Assembly (NCBI GenBank): GCA_036274635.1
Contig: DASUFI010000013.1
Span: 1 to 42,874, forward strand
DNA length: 42,874 nt
Direction of reading: 5' to 3'
Origin: DASUFI01 sp036274635
GTDB taxonomy: Bacteria > Planctomycetota > B15-G4
Part shown: one piece after another, positions 24,511 to 32,303 of the stretch
How the letters are laid out: each line of letters opens with the position of its first letter
Numbering within the stretch: position 1 is the first letter of the stretch
The notes under the pieces: generated by a model
Databases searched by the model: none
What the model was told of the DNA's origin: nothing
What the model saw: only the letters and a program-made list of their open reading frames with translations
Position numbers and translations under genes: made by a program

Positions 24511-25260
24511 ATGCTCTCCGACCTGACGACGGGCTTCATCGGCCGTCTGCGCGCGAGGGATCCGCAGGCGTGGTTCGAGCTGTGGGAGACCTTCGGGCCC
24601 ATCCTGCGCAGCCAGCTGGCCAAGTGGGGTGGCGGCCGCATCGGCGCCGAGACGGTGCAGGACCTGTCGCAGGAGACGCTGGCCGCGCTGGCCGACGCCA
24701 TCGACCGCCACGACCCCGACCGCGGCGCGCGCTTCTCCACCTGGCTGCTGGCCATCGCCAAGCACAGCCTGTACGGCGAGATCGACCGGCGCATGGCCCA
24801 GAAGCGTGGCGCGGGGCGCGCCGCCGGCGAGCTGGACGAGGAGCTGCACGGCCGGGAGTCCGCGCCCGACGCGCCCTACGAGACGGCCGTCTTCCACGCC
24901 AAGGTGGAGGCCGCGCTGCGCCTCGTGGAGCGCGAGTCGGACTTCCTGGAGTTCTCGGTCTACCGCATGCGGGTGCTGGACGGCCGCACCGGGCGCGAGG
25001 TGGCCGAGGCGCTGGGGATCAGCGAGCCCACCGTGAGCCGCCGACTCGCCCGCGTGCGCGACGCCCTGCGGGTGCGGCTGGTGGAGGTCATGACCAAGTA
25101 CTCCTTCACGGACGACGAGGCGCGCGAGGCCGAGCGAAACGGCCTGCAGACCAATCCCAACAAGGCCGACGACGCGCTCTTCGACGAGGCCGTGGCCGAG
25201 ATCATGCACCGCCAGCAGGACCTGCGGGCGACCGATCGGGCGGCGGCCGCGCGACCGTGA
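24511..25260 (+). CDS. ECF-like RNA polymerase sigma factor
   Basis: 249 residues. Sigma-2 is at about 15-85 (AWFELWETFGPILRSQLAKW, then DLSQETLAALADAIDRHDPD, then ARFSTWLLAIAKHSL, the -10-binding helix). Sigma-4 is at about 145-192, with YRMRVLDGRTGREVAEALGI and SEPTVSRRLARVRDALRVRL as the helix-turn-helix for -35 binding. A C-terminal extension of about 50 residues after sigma-4 is longer than in standard ECF factors. No anti-sigma gene follows; instead a membrane-bound Ser/Thr kinase begins 49 nt downstream. Sigma factors tied to Ser/Thr kinases are known from Planctomycetota, so phosphorylation may control this one. Confidence 0.92.
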   Translation: MLSDLTTGFIGRLRARDPQAWFELWETFGPILRSQLAKWGGGRIGAETVQDLSQETLAALADAIDRHDPDRGARFSTWLLAIAKHSLYGEIDRRMAQKRGAGRAAGELDEELHGRESAPDAPYETAVFHAKVEAALRLVERESDFLEFSVYRMRVLDGRTGREVAEALGISEPTVSRRLARVRDALRVRLVEVMTKYSFTDDEAREAERNGLQTNPNKADDALFDEAVAEIMHRQQDLRATDRAAAARP

Positions 25261-25309
25261 GCGCGCCCCGGGCCGACGCGGCCCTTGTCGGCAGGTGGAG
25301 GTGAGCGGC

Positions 25310-27415
25310 GTGGGCGGCGTGATCGTCTTCGTCGTGACCGCTGCCGCGGCCCTGCTGGCCGTGGCGCTGGCAGGCTACGTCCTGTGGAAGCTGCTCAAGG
25401 GCATCTCCTGGGGCATCGCGGGCCTCGGCCGCGGCATCGGGTGGTGCGTGCGGCACGTCTTCGAGCTGGTGGCGGGCCTCATCGGCGACTCGCTGCGCCT
25501 CGCGGGCCACCTGCTCACGGCCTGCGCCTACCTGCCGGTCATCGCCATCAACATCCTGCTCGGCCGCATGTCCGCCGCGAACCACTACGGCTCGGCGCTG
25601 GAGTCGGAGGTACTGGGCAGCGTCAACTGCCTGTACCGCCTGGCCATCGGGCACGTCGCGCGCTTCCTGCTGCTGGGGCCCATGGTCGAGGGCTTCGAGC
25701 GGCGCATGCCGGACGTCATCGCGCGCGCGCCGGGGCCGGACCGCCCCAGCGGCGGCGCCAACGCCTTCGAGGGCTGGAAGGTCACGGGCTCGCTGGCCGG
25801 CGGCGGCAGCGGCGGCAAGCTGTGGCTGGCCGAGCCCACCTCCGAGAAGCGCCGCGAGCTCATCGCCGCGGGCCGCGCGTGCCCGGAGAAGGTGGTCATC
25901 AAGAGCTTCTCGCTCGAGGAAGGCAGCACGCTGCCGCAGATCGTGCGCGAGAACCGCGCCCTCGCCGCCGCGCGCGAGCTGGGCCTCGTGCTCGAGCACG
26001 AGCTGACGTCCTCGCGCTTCCACTACGTGATGCCCTACGTGCCCGGCGAGGACCTCGGCACGGCGACGGCGCGGCTGCACGCGCGCTCGGGCCCCATGGG
26101 CCTCGACGACGAGCCGCTGCGCACGGCCATGGGCTACGCCGCCGACCTGCTGGTCACGCTCGACCGCTTCCATCGCGCGGGGCTGTGGCACAAGGACGTG
26201 AAGCCCTCGAACATCCTCGTGGCCGACGGGCGAGCGCAGCTGGTGGACCTCGGGCTCATCACGCCGCTGGCCTCGGCCATGACGCTCACCACCCACGGCA
26301 CGGAGTACTTCCGCGACCCGGAGATGGTGAAGCTGGCGCTCAAGGGCGTGAAGGTGCACGAGGTGGACGGCGTGAAGTTCGACGTCTACGGCGCGGGCGC
26401 GGTGCTGTACTCGCTGGTCGAGAACAGCTTCCCCGTGCACGGCAGCCTCTCGCAGCTCTCGCGCCGCTGCCCCGAGGCCCTGCGCTGGATCGTGCGGCGC
26501 GCGATGGCCGACATGGCCAACCGCTACGCCTCCGCGCAGGAGATGCTGGCCGATCTGCGCGTGGTGCAGGGCGCGCCGGATCCGTTCCGGGTGCGGCCGG
26601 CGGAGCTGCCCAGCCTCGTCGGCGGCCAGGACGTGGCCGCGCCGCAGCCGGCGGGCACCACGCCCACGGCGCCGGCGACCGCGAGCCCCCGCACGACCGA
26701 CCGCTTCGCCGCCCGCGCGCCGCGCCGCCGCTTGCGCCGGCTGTCGCTCGGCCGCGGCCTGAGCAGGGGCGTGCTGTTCAGCTGCGCGTTGCTGCTCATG
26801 CTGCCGCTGCTCGGCACGTGGTTCACGCTGGGCGTGAAGTCGCTGCACCCGGCTCTCGTGGCGCTGCGCGACCAGGCGTCTTCGCACAAGGACCAGGTCG
26901 TGGATGCGGCGCCGGCCAAGGTGGACGTCGTGTCACCCGCGCCCGGCGGCGTGCAGACCTACGAGCCCGTCAGCCTCGACCACCTGGCCCCGCCGGCGCC
27001 TGCCATCCAGCCCCGCACCCCGCCGCTGGGCGTGGTGCTGCTGCTCGATGACCTGCCGGACACCGGCGACGCGATGCTCGGCTCCTGGCGCACCGGCCTC
27101 GCCGACGGCCTGCAGCTGGCGCGCTTCGCGCTGCTGGGCGCCGGCGCGACGCAGGACGACGAGCGGCTCGCGCTCACGGGCTTCACCGCGGCGCAGGAGA
27201 TCGACCTGCTCGCCGGCGCGCGCGCGGCCGTGGGTCTCTCGGATCCCTCGGACGGCGAGGCGGCGCGCCACCTCGCCACATGGCTCGGCGCGCAGGACCA
27301 GCGGCTCGATGCCATCGTCTGGATCGGGCGCGCGGATCCGCAGCAGCCGGTGCACAAGCGCGTCGTCGCGCGGAAGGCGGAGATGGCCGAGCGAGTGACG
27401 CGGGCGATCGAGTAG
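25310..27415 (+). CDS. transmembrane Ser/Thr protein kinase
   Basis: 701 residues from GTG 25310, 8 nt after GGAGG; GTG 25295 and 25301 are alternatives. An N-terminal membrane segment (about 3-28) is followed by further hydrophobic stretches to about 85. The kinase domain (about 155-420) has Gly loop GSLAGGGSGG, Lys198 in VVIK, catalytic HKDVKPSNIL (Asp296, Asn301), metal-binding DLG (Asp313, in place of DFG) and DPE for APE. A second membrane span lies near 487-507 (GVLFSCALLLMLPLLGTWF). The C-terminal 180 residues would face outward and fit no known family (LGVVLLLDDLPDTGDAML; WLGAQDQRLDAIVWIGRADP). The preceding sigma factor is the likely partner. Confidence 0.9.
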   Translation: MGGVIVFVVTAAAALLAVALAGYVLWKLLKGISWGIAGLGRGIGWCVRHVFELVAGLIGDSLRLAGHLLTACAYLPVIAINILLGRMSAANHYGSALESEVLGSVNCLYRLAIGHVARFLLLGPMVEGFERRMPDVIARAPGPDRPSGGANAFEGWKVTGSLAGGGSGGKLWLAEPTSEKRRELIAAGRACPEKVVIKSFSLEEGSTLPQIVRENRALAAARELGLVLEHELTSSRFHYVMPYVPGEDLGTATARLHARSGPMGLDDEPLRTAMGYAADLLVTLDRFHRAGLWHKDVKPSNILVADGRAQLVDLGLITPLASAMTLTTHGTEYFRDPEMVKLALKGVKVHEVDGVKFDVYGAGAVLYSLVENSFPVHGSLSQLSRRCPEALRWIVRRAMADMANRYASAQEMLADLRVVQGAPDPFRVRPAELPSLVGGQDVAAPQPAGTTPTAPATASPRTTDRFAARAPRRRLRRLSLGRGLSRGVLFSCALLLMLPLLGTWFTLGVKSLHPALVALRDQASSHKDQVVDAAPAKVDVVSPAPGGVQTYEPVSLDHLAPPAPAIQPRTPPLGVVLLLDDLPDTGDAMLGSWRTGLADGLQLARFALLGAGATQDDERLALTGFTAAQEIDLLAGARAAVGLSDPSDGEAARHLATWLGAQDQRLDAIVWIGRADPQQPVHKRVVARKAEMAERVTRAIE

Positions 27416-27450
27416 GGGCCGGTCGCAGCGCAGGACACCCCCGACGTCGA

Positions 27451-27479
27451 TGCGGCGAACAGGCCCCCTCTTCGCCGCA
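27451..27479. terminator. hairpin between convergent kinase and GSDH genes
   Basis: TGCGGCGAA, 11-nt loop, TTCGCCGCA: perfect 9-bp stem in the 94-bp gap between the stops at 27415 and 27510. Confidence 0.5.
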
Positions 27480-27509
27480 AGATCTGCGGAGAATCGCTGG
27501 CCGGCGCCC

Positions 27510-30485
27510 TCAATGCGGCGCTGGCGCCACGCCCTTCGGCAGCACGACCTCCTTCACCGGATCGCAGCGATCCGGCACCCCGTCCCCGTCGCTGTCCTTC
27601 ATCAGCCCCAGCTTGATGTCCACCACGTCCGGCAGCCCGTTCCCGTCGCAATCCGTCTGGATGTCGTCGGGAATGCCGTCGTGGTTCCAGTCCGGCGCCC
27701 CCGCCGCCACCTCGGTCGCGTCGGGCACGCCGTTCAGGTTCTGGTCGTCCTCGGGGAGCATCCACACGGTCTCGCTGGTCTCGAGGCCCAGCGGGTCGGT
27801 GACCGTGAGTCGGATCTCGTACCAGTGGATGTCGCCGTCCGCGCCGTGGGGCTGCAGCACGGCCGACGCGAGGCAGCCGTCGATGGGTGGCTCGGGGTGC
27901 TCGTGGTCGTTGTGGTGCAGGATCACGTCCCAGGTGCACGTGGCCAGGAACGGCTGCTCGGCGTCGGTCGACTGCCCACGCAGCTTCACGATGCTGGTCA
28001 CGTCGCTCGGGTAGGTCTGGCCGTTGACCGGTATCTGGATGTGCACCTGCGGCGGCGTGTTGTCGAGCGAGACGAAGAGCGACTCGTCGTCGGTGGCGCC
28101 GAGGCCGTCCGTGACCGTGAGGGCGACGGGCACGTCCACCGGCGCGGGCAGCGGTGGCGCGAGCGCCGAGACGCGCAGCTCGCTCACGCTGAAGAACTCC
28201 CACTCGCCGCCGGGCACGCCGTGCAGGCGGATGCCGTCGCCCTCGATCGGGTCGAACTGCAGCTCCCAGGCCTCGCAGGTGGGCGGCGCGGAGCCCTTGT
28301 ACGCGGGCGCGATGACGGCGCTCGGCACGTCCACCCAGCTGCCGGCCTGGCGCACCTGCGCGGTGAAGTCGACGAAGTAGCCGCCGAAGGGCGGCCACTG
28401 CACGCCCTCCACGAACAGCATGCCGGTGAAGGTGCGCGGCTCGGTGTAGACGTAGCCGATCCAGTCCTCGCCGTTCTTGTCGGGCAGGCTGGTGGGCGGG
28501 AAGAAGTGGAAGGTGTCGAAGTGCTTCTGGCCGTCGAGCGTTCCCTCGGGCGGCACGAAGCCGTCGCGGATGACCTCGGGGTCGTCGTTGCCGATGCCCA
28601 TGCTCCACGGCGGCGTCAGCTCGTCGAGGCGGCTCGCGATGCTGCCCTGCGCGGTGATGTCCTGCGACGGGAAGACGTGCTGCGGGCCCGGCAGGCGGCT
28701 GATGAAGGTGCCGTCGCCGAAGTTCCAGGCGTACTTCAGCGGGTCGCCCTCCGGGTCGCTGCTGGCGCTGGCGTCGAAGTGCACCTGCAGCGGCGTCTCG
28801 CCCCACGGCTGGCTGGTGGACACGGCCGCGAGCGGCGGCATGTTGCCCGAGAGGTAGCGGATGCGATGGACGGCGGTGTCGCCCGCCTCCGCGAGGTTGA
28901 CGTAGTAGAGCGCGGTGCCCTGCGCGTCGGCCGCGATGCAGACCACGGCGCCGACGGCCTGCGCGAACGGCGCCACGTCGGTCACGCTGCCGTCGGGCGT
29001 GAGCTGCGCCGCGCGCAGCCAGCCGTGGCCGTAGTCGGCGAAGAAGAAGCGCCCCAGCCACTCCGTGGGGAAGGTCGTGCCGGGCAGGAACGCACCGCCC
29101 ACGCCGCACACGCCGTCGAACACCTCGCCCGTGGCGGGCGAGCCCGGCGCGCCCAGCAGCGCCGAGGCGGCCTCGCCGGCAGGCCCCCACGTCGGCACCA
29201 CCGCCTGCGCGCCGTCGTGCGACCAGCACAGCGCCGGCCGCGAGTGCACGAAGGCCGGCGCGTCCGGCGGCAGCGGCACGCCCGGCGCGCACGGGTTCTG
29301 CAGCACGGGCAGCTGCTGCGCGTCCTGCTGGATGAGATCCTGGAAGGCGAAGTCGGGCTCGCTGCAGCCGCCGCTGCCGAAGAGCGGGTTGGGCGCGTCG
29401 GGGTTGGCCACCGGCGCCGCCCACCCGGCCGGCCGCTCGAACTGCCCCTCGAAGAGCGGCCAGCCGAAGTTCTGCGCGGGGCCCGTGCCGACCTGCACGT
29501 CCTCCCACAAGAACTCGCCCACGTCGTTGATGACCAGCGTGCCCGGGTCGCCGTCCGCCGGGTGGCTGCTGCCCGTGCCAGGCCTGCGCGTGAAGCGGTA
29601 CGGGTTGCGCAGCCCGACGTCCCACACCCGGCTGCGCCGCGCGCGCGGATGCAGCGGGTCGTACCAGGGGTTCGAGGGCAGGCCCGAGCCGGTGACCGGG
29701 TCGATGCGCACGATCTTGCCGCACAGCGAGTCCACCAGCTGCGAGCGGAAGGTGTCGATGTCCTCCTTGGGCTGCAGGATGCCCTCGCTGAAGCAGGTGC
29801 CGCTCGGGCTGGGGCCCTCGGGCGTGCCACAGCTCGCGAGCAGCGAGCCGTCGCTGCCGAAGACCAGCGAGCCGATGCCGTGGGTGAACATGCAGATGGG
29901 GAAGCCGTCCGACGCGTCCTTGCCCAGCAGCACGCGGCGGCTGCTCGGCACGACCACCAGCGGATCGTGCGCGAGGTCCACCGTCCAGCGCGTGATGCGC
30001 CCGATGGTGTCGACGTAGTCCTCGCTCAGGAGCGGGTTGTACTGCGGCGTGCCGAAGCTCTTCAGGAAGTAGTGGTCCACGACGTACAGCAGGTAGATCT
30101 GGCCGTTGCTCGCGAACTGCGGGTCCAGCGCGAAGCCGAGCAGGCCGTGGTCGCCCCACGCGCCGACCTCCGGGCTGATGTCGATCACCGGCGTCGTCTG
30201 CTTCACGCCGTCCTTCACCGTGTAGACGAGGCCCGGCTTCTCCCACACGAAGAGCCGGCCGTCGTCCGCGCAGGTGAGGCCGACGACCTGGCCCCAGTCG
30301 TCGCCCACCGCCTCGTCGAGGAAGCCGGGCGGCAGGCTGCCGGCGGCCTTGGCGGGCGGCGGCGCAGGCAGCTCGGGCGCGACCAGCGGCTGCGGCTCGC
30401 GCGCCGGCGCGACCTGGGCGGCCGCCGCCGGCAGCAAGGCCGCGGCGCACAGCACGAAGCGTGCACACGGTGCGAGCATGGACAT
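27510..30485 (-). CDS. exported GSDH-like beta-propeller with PKD domain and calcium-binding tail
   Basis: 991 residues. ATG 30485 has GGGGAA upstream and opens a signal peptide (MSMLAPCARFVLCAAALLPA, then AAAQ). Residues about 45-480 are a glucose/sorbosone-dehydrogenase-type propeller (VVGLTCADDGRLFVWEKPGL, DHGLLGFALDPQFASNGQIY, GIGSLVFGSDGSLLASCG), a fold that in soluble sugar dehydrogenases binds PQQ. A PKD domain follows at about 550-600 (FDASASSDPEGDPLKYAWNF, then GDGT), then a beta-rich region possibly of discoidin type. The end (about 910-980) has dockerin/thrombospondin-3-like loops (DQNLNGVPDATEV, DWNHDGIPDDI, DCDGNGLPDVVD, DSDGDGVPDRCD). Probably a secreted oxidoreductase or sugar-binding protein; enzyme activity is not proved by the sequence. 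Confidence 0.9.
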   Translation of the reverse strand: MSMLAPCARFVLCAAALLPAAAAQVAPAREPQPLVAPELPAPPPAKAAGSLPPGFLDEAVGDDWGQVVGLTCADDGRLFVWEKPGLVYTVKDGVKQTTPVIDISPEVGAWGDHGLLGFALDPQFASNGQIYLLYVVDHYFLKSFGTPQYNPLLSEDYVDTIGRITRWTVDLAHDPLVVVPSSRRVLLGKDASDGFPICMFTHGIGSLVFGSDGSLLASCGTPEGPSPSGTCFSEGILQPKEDIDTFRSQLVDSLCGKIVRIDPVTGSGLPSNPWYDPLHPRARRSRVWDVGLRNPYRFTRRPGTGSSHPADGDPGTLVINDVGEFLWEDVQVGTGPAQNFGWPLFEGQFERPAGWAAPVANPDAPNPLFGSGGCSEPDFAFQDLIQQDAQQLPVLQNPCAPGVPLPPDAPAFVHSRPALCWSHDGAQAVVPTWGPAGEAASALLGAPGSPATGEVFDGVCGVGGAFLPGTTFPTEWLGRFFFADYGHGWLRAAQLTPDGSVTDVAPFAQAVGAVVCIAADAQGTALYYVNLAEAGDTAVHRIRYLSGNMPPLAAVSTSQPWGETPLQVHFDASASSDPEGDPLKYAWNFGDGTFISRLPGPQHVFPSQDITAQGSIASRLDELTPPWSMGIGNDDPEVIRDGFVPPEGTLDGQKHFDTFHFFPPTSLPDKNGEDWIGYVYTEPRTFTGMLFVEGVQWPPFGGYFVDFTAQVRQAGSWVDVPSAVIAPAYKGSAPPTCEAWELQFDPIEGDGIRLHGVPGGEWEFFSVSELRVSALAPPLPAPVDVPVALTVTDGLGATDDESLFVSLDNTPPQVHIQIPVNGQTYPSDVTSIVKLRGQSTDAEQPFLATCTWDVILHHNDHEHPEPPIDGCLASAVLQPHGADGDIHWYEIRLTVTDPLGLETSETVWMLPEDDQNLNGVPDATEVAAGAPDWNHDGIPDDIQTDCDGNGLPDVVDIKLGLMKDSDGDGVPDRCDPVKEVVLPKGVAPAPH

Positions 30486-30722
30486 CGGGTTCCCCGCTCT
30501 TCGGCCCGGGAAGACCGGGCGCCACGGCAGTTTACGTCGAGATGCGCGGGGTGCACAGGCGGGCGCGGAGCGGCGGGCGCGCAGGCGCGTCACGTTTCGT
30601 CACGCGGGCTGGGGTCGATGTCGCCAAGGCGCAGCCCGCTGTGCGTGAGGGCCGCTGCAACGCGCCGACACGGCAAGCGATCGCACACGGCCTCGCGATC
30701 TACGCCACCCCTGCAGCTTCCT
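30486..30722. other. intergenic DNA without clear feature
   Basis: First part of the 469-bp gap between the GSDH-like gene and the beta-propeller gene. It contains the 5' leader of the former near 30486-30540. Beyond that I see no promoter, RNA or convincing reading frame. The palindromes begin at 30723. Confidence 0.5.
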
Positions 30723-30781
30723 GGGCACGTTAAAAAAATGACCCGCAGTCGCGACTGCGAGTCGTTTTTTTAATGTGCCGG
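30723..30781. repeat. 59-bp palindromic element, copy 1
   Basis: A 27-bp stem without loop (30725-30751 with 30752-30778), three non-Watson-Crick positions. Outer arms carry A7 and T7, the only such runs in the window, around a GC-rich core GACCCGCAGTCG/CGACTGCGAGTC. It could work as a bidirectional terminator. It aligns without gaps to copy 2 at 30858, sharing outer arms and the end AATGTGCCGG. Confidence 0.8.
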
Positions 30782-30857
30782 AAGACGGCCTGCGGCTCCT
30801 CTGCGCGCCAGGCGCCCGACGCGCGCGCCGCGTTCGCCGACGCGCCTGCACCATCCT

Positions 30858-30916
30858 GGTCACATTGAAGAAATCTGTCGGAGTCGGGACTCCGACAACT
30901 TTCTTCAATGTGCCGG
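30858..30916. repeat. 59-bp palindromic element, copy 2
   Basis: Stem of 25 bp (30861-30885 with 30888-30912), loop GG, two adjacent mismatches at the A/T-to-core border. Core CTGTCGGAGTC/GACTCCGACA. Relative to copy 1, five stem pairs are changed on both sides at once, keeping pairing (element positions 10/49, 13/46, 19/40, 20/39, 24/35). It lies 38 bp after the stop of the minus-strand gene ending at 30955. Confidence 0.8.
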
Positions 30917-30954
30917 GACCGCGTCTGGCCGCCGGGACCGCGCCTGTGGCTCCC

Positions 30955-32196
30955 CTACTTCTCCGCCTTCCCCACCTTCACCGTCGCCGAGTACGCGCCC
31001 GCCGCGCCGTCGCGCAGCAGCGTGCCCTTGCCCTTCTTGGGCACGAACTGCCCCTGCTTCATCGAGCCGTTCACCTGCAGCGAGAGCGAGGCCAGGCCCC
31101 CGGCGGCGGCCGGGCCTTCCACCTGCGTGCCCTGCCACAGGCGCACCTTGGCGCCGTCGTCCTCCGCCGCCTCGAAGCCGCGGAAGACGAGGTAGCTGGC
31201 GCCGAAGACCGACGAGAGGTCGCTGTCCTCCGTGACGTCGTCGGTGAGCGCGAGCATCATGGTCCGCGAGCCGGGCAGCAGCGTGATCACGACGCTGGTC
31301 TCCTTGACCTTGGAGAGCGGCTGCCCCGCGCGGGCGAGCGTGCCCTTGAGCGTGGCCTTGAAGCGGTGCGGCGCGAAGGCCACGCACACGGGGTCGTCGA
31401 GCGTGGCGCCGCCGACGTGGTCGGACACCTGGCCATCGCTGAGGACGTGCACCTTGTCGGCGCCCGCGTCCGCCACGTAGAGCTTGCCGTCGGGGCCGAA
31501 GGCCAGGCCGCGCAGGTCCTCGAAGGAGGCGTCGGCGAGGGTGTCGGCCACGTTGCCGTCCGCATCCAGCACGACGATGTGGTCCGCCTCGCAGACGTGC
31601 AGCGAGCCGTCGGGCGCGACCGCCAGGCCGCGCGGCGCGCTGAGCTGTCCCGCTCCCAGCTCGCGGATCACGGCCCCCGTGGCCGGGTCGAGCTCGAGCA
31701 CGGTGTCGGCGGACTGGTTGGAGAGCAGCACGCGCCCGTCCGCGCCGAAGGCGAGGCCGGCCTCGGGGTAGCTGCCCGCGGGCACGTCGACGGAGGGCTT
31801 GGGGATGCCGACGGTGTCGAAGCGCAGGAGCTCGTCGTGCTCGTCGTCGAGCACCCACAGCAGGCCGTCGGGGCCGAAGGCCAGCGCGGCGGCCGAGCTG
31901 TCCTCGGCGAGCGGGAAGGCGTCGAGCTTGCCGCCCTCGGCGTCGAGGACCAGCACCTCGTGCGTGCCGCTCGAGACGACGTAGGTGCGCCCGTCGGGCC
32001 CGAAGACCACGTCACGGGGCTGCTGCGCGACGGCGGGCGCGAGCGGCGCCTGGCCCTGCGGATTGCCGCCGGCACCGAAGACGTGCACCTTGCCGTCGCC
32101 GTCGCAGCCGACGGCCAGCCGGCCGCCCTGCAGCAGCTGGGCCTGGGCGTGCGGGAGCAGCGAGACGCACAGGCACGCGGCGAGCAGCATGCGCAT
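30955..32196 (-). CDS. exported NHL/SMP-30-like beta-propeller protein
   Basis: 413 residues. ATG 32196 follows GGAGGATCACCC; ATG 32190 is an alternative. Signal peptide MRMLLAACLCVSLLPHAQAQ. About six repeats of the type LAFGPDGLLWVLD, LAFGADGRVLLSN, LAVAPDGSLHVCE, LAFGPDGKLYVAD form an NHL/SMP-30-type propeller at about 30-260. The C-terminal 150 residues (TLKGTLARAGQPLSKVKETS onward to GTLLRDGAAGAYSATVKVGK) are a separate beta domain of unknown family. It is 107 nt downstream of the lipoprotein hydrolase in the same direction, last in the long efflux-linked unit, and is followed by the two palindromes. Confidence 0.85.
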   Translation of the reverse strand: MRMLLAACLCVSLLPHAQAQLLQGGRLAVGCDGDGKVHVFGAGGNPQGQAPLAPAVAQQPRDVVFGPDGRTYVVSSGTHEVLVLDAEGGKLDAFPLAEDSSAAALAFGPDGLLWVLDDEHDELLRFDTVGIPKPSVDVPAGSYPEAGLAFGADGRVLLSNQSADTVLELDPATGAVIRELGAGQLSAPRGLAVAPDGSLHVCEADHIVVLDADGNVADTLADASFEDLRGLAFGPDGKLYVADAGADKVHVLSDGQVSDHVGGATLDDPVCVAFAPHRFKATLKGTLARAGQPLSKVKETSVVITLLPGSRTMMLALTDDVTEDSDLSSVFGASYLVFRGFEAAEDDGAKVRLWQGTQVEGPAAAGGLASLSLQVNGSMKQGQFVPKKGKGTLLRDGAAGAYSATVKVGKAEK

Positions 32197-32303
32197 GGGT
32201 GATCCTCCGGGAGCGGTCGCGCGAGGCGACCGCTGCTCATGGTAGGACCGCCCGATGCGCATTCCACCGCGCGCCCGCCACCCAGCACGGCGGCGGCGGG
32301 AGC

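Noticed and set aside
24393..25304. ATG with AGGAG inside the inverted repeat region, frame running into the sigma gene
   Set aside because: The frame is out of register with the sigma factor and reads as low-complexity shadow.
27450..30773. Open plus-strand frame of about 1100 codons
   Set aside because: Antisense to the GSDH-like gene, Val/Arg/His-rich, no motif or ribosome site.
30600..30908. Possible 102-residue minus-strand protein containing two FFNV segments
   Set aside because: The two segments come from reading through the two palindromes; the remainder is Arg/Ala-rich. Treated as an artefact of the repeat.
30789..30956. CCTGCGGCTCCTCT (30789) and CCTGTGGCTCCCCT (30943) after each palindrome
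   Set aside because: 12 of 14 bases match, but spacing from the palindromes differs and the second overlaps a stop codon; probably chance.
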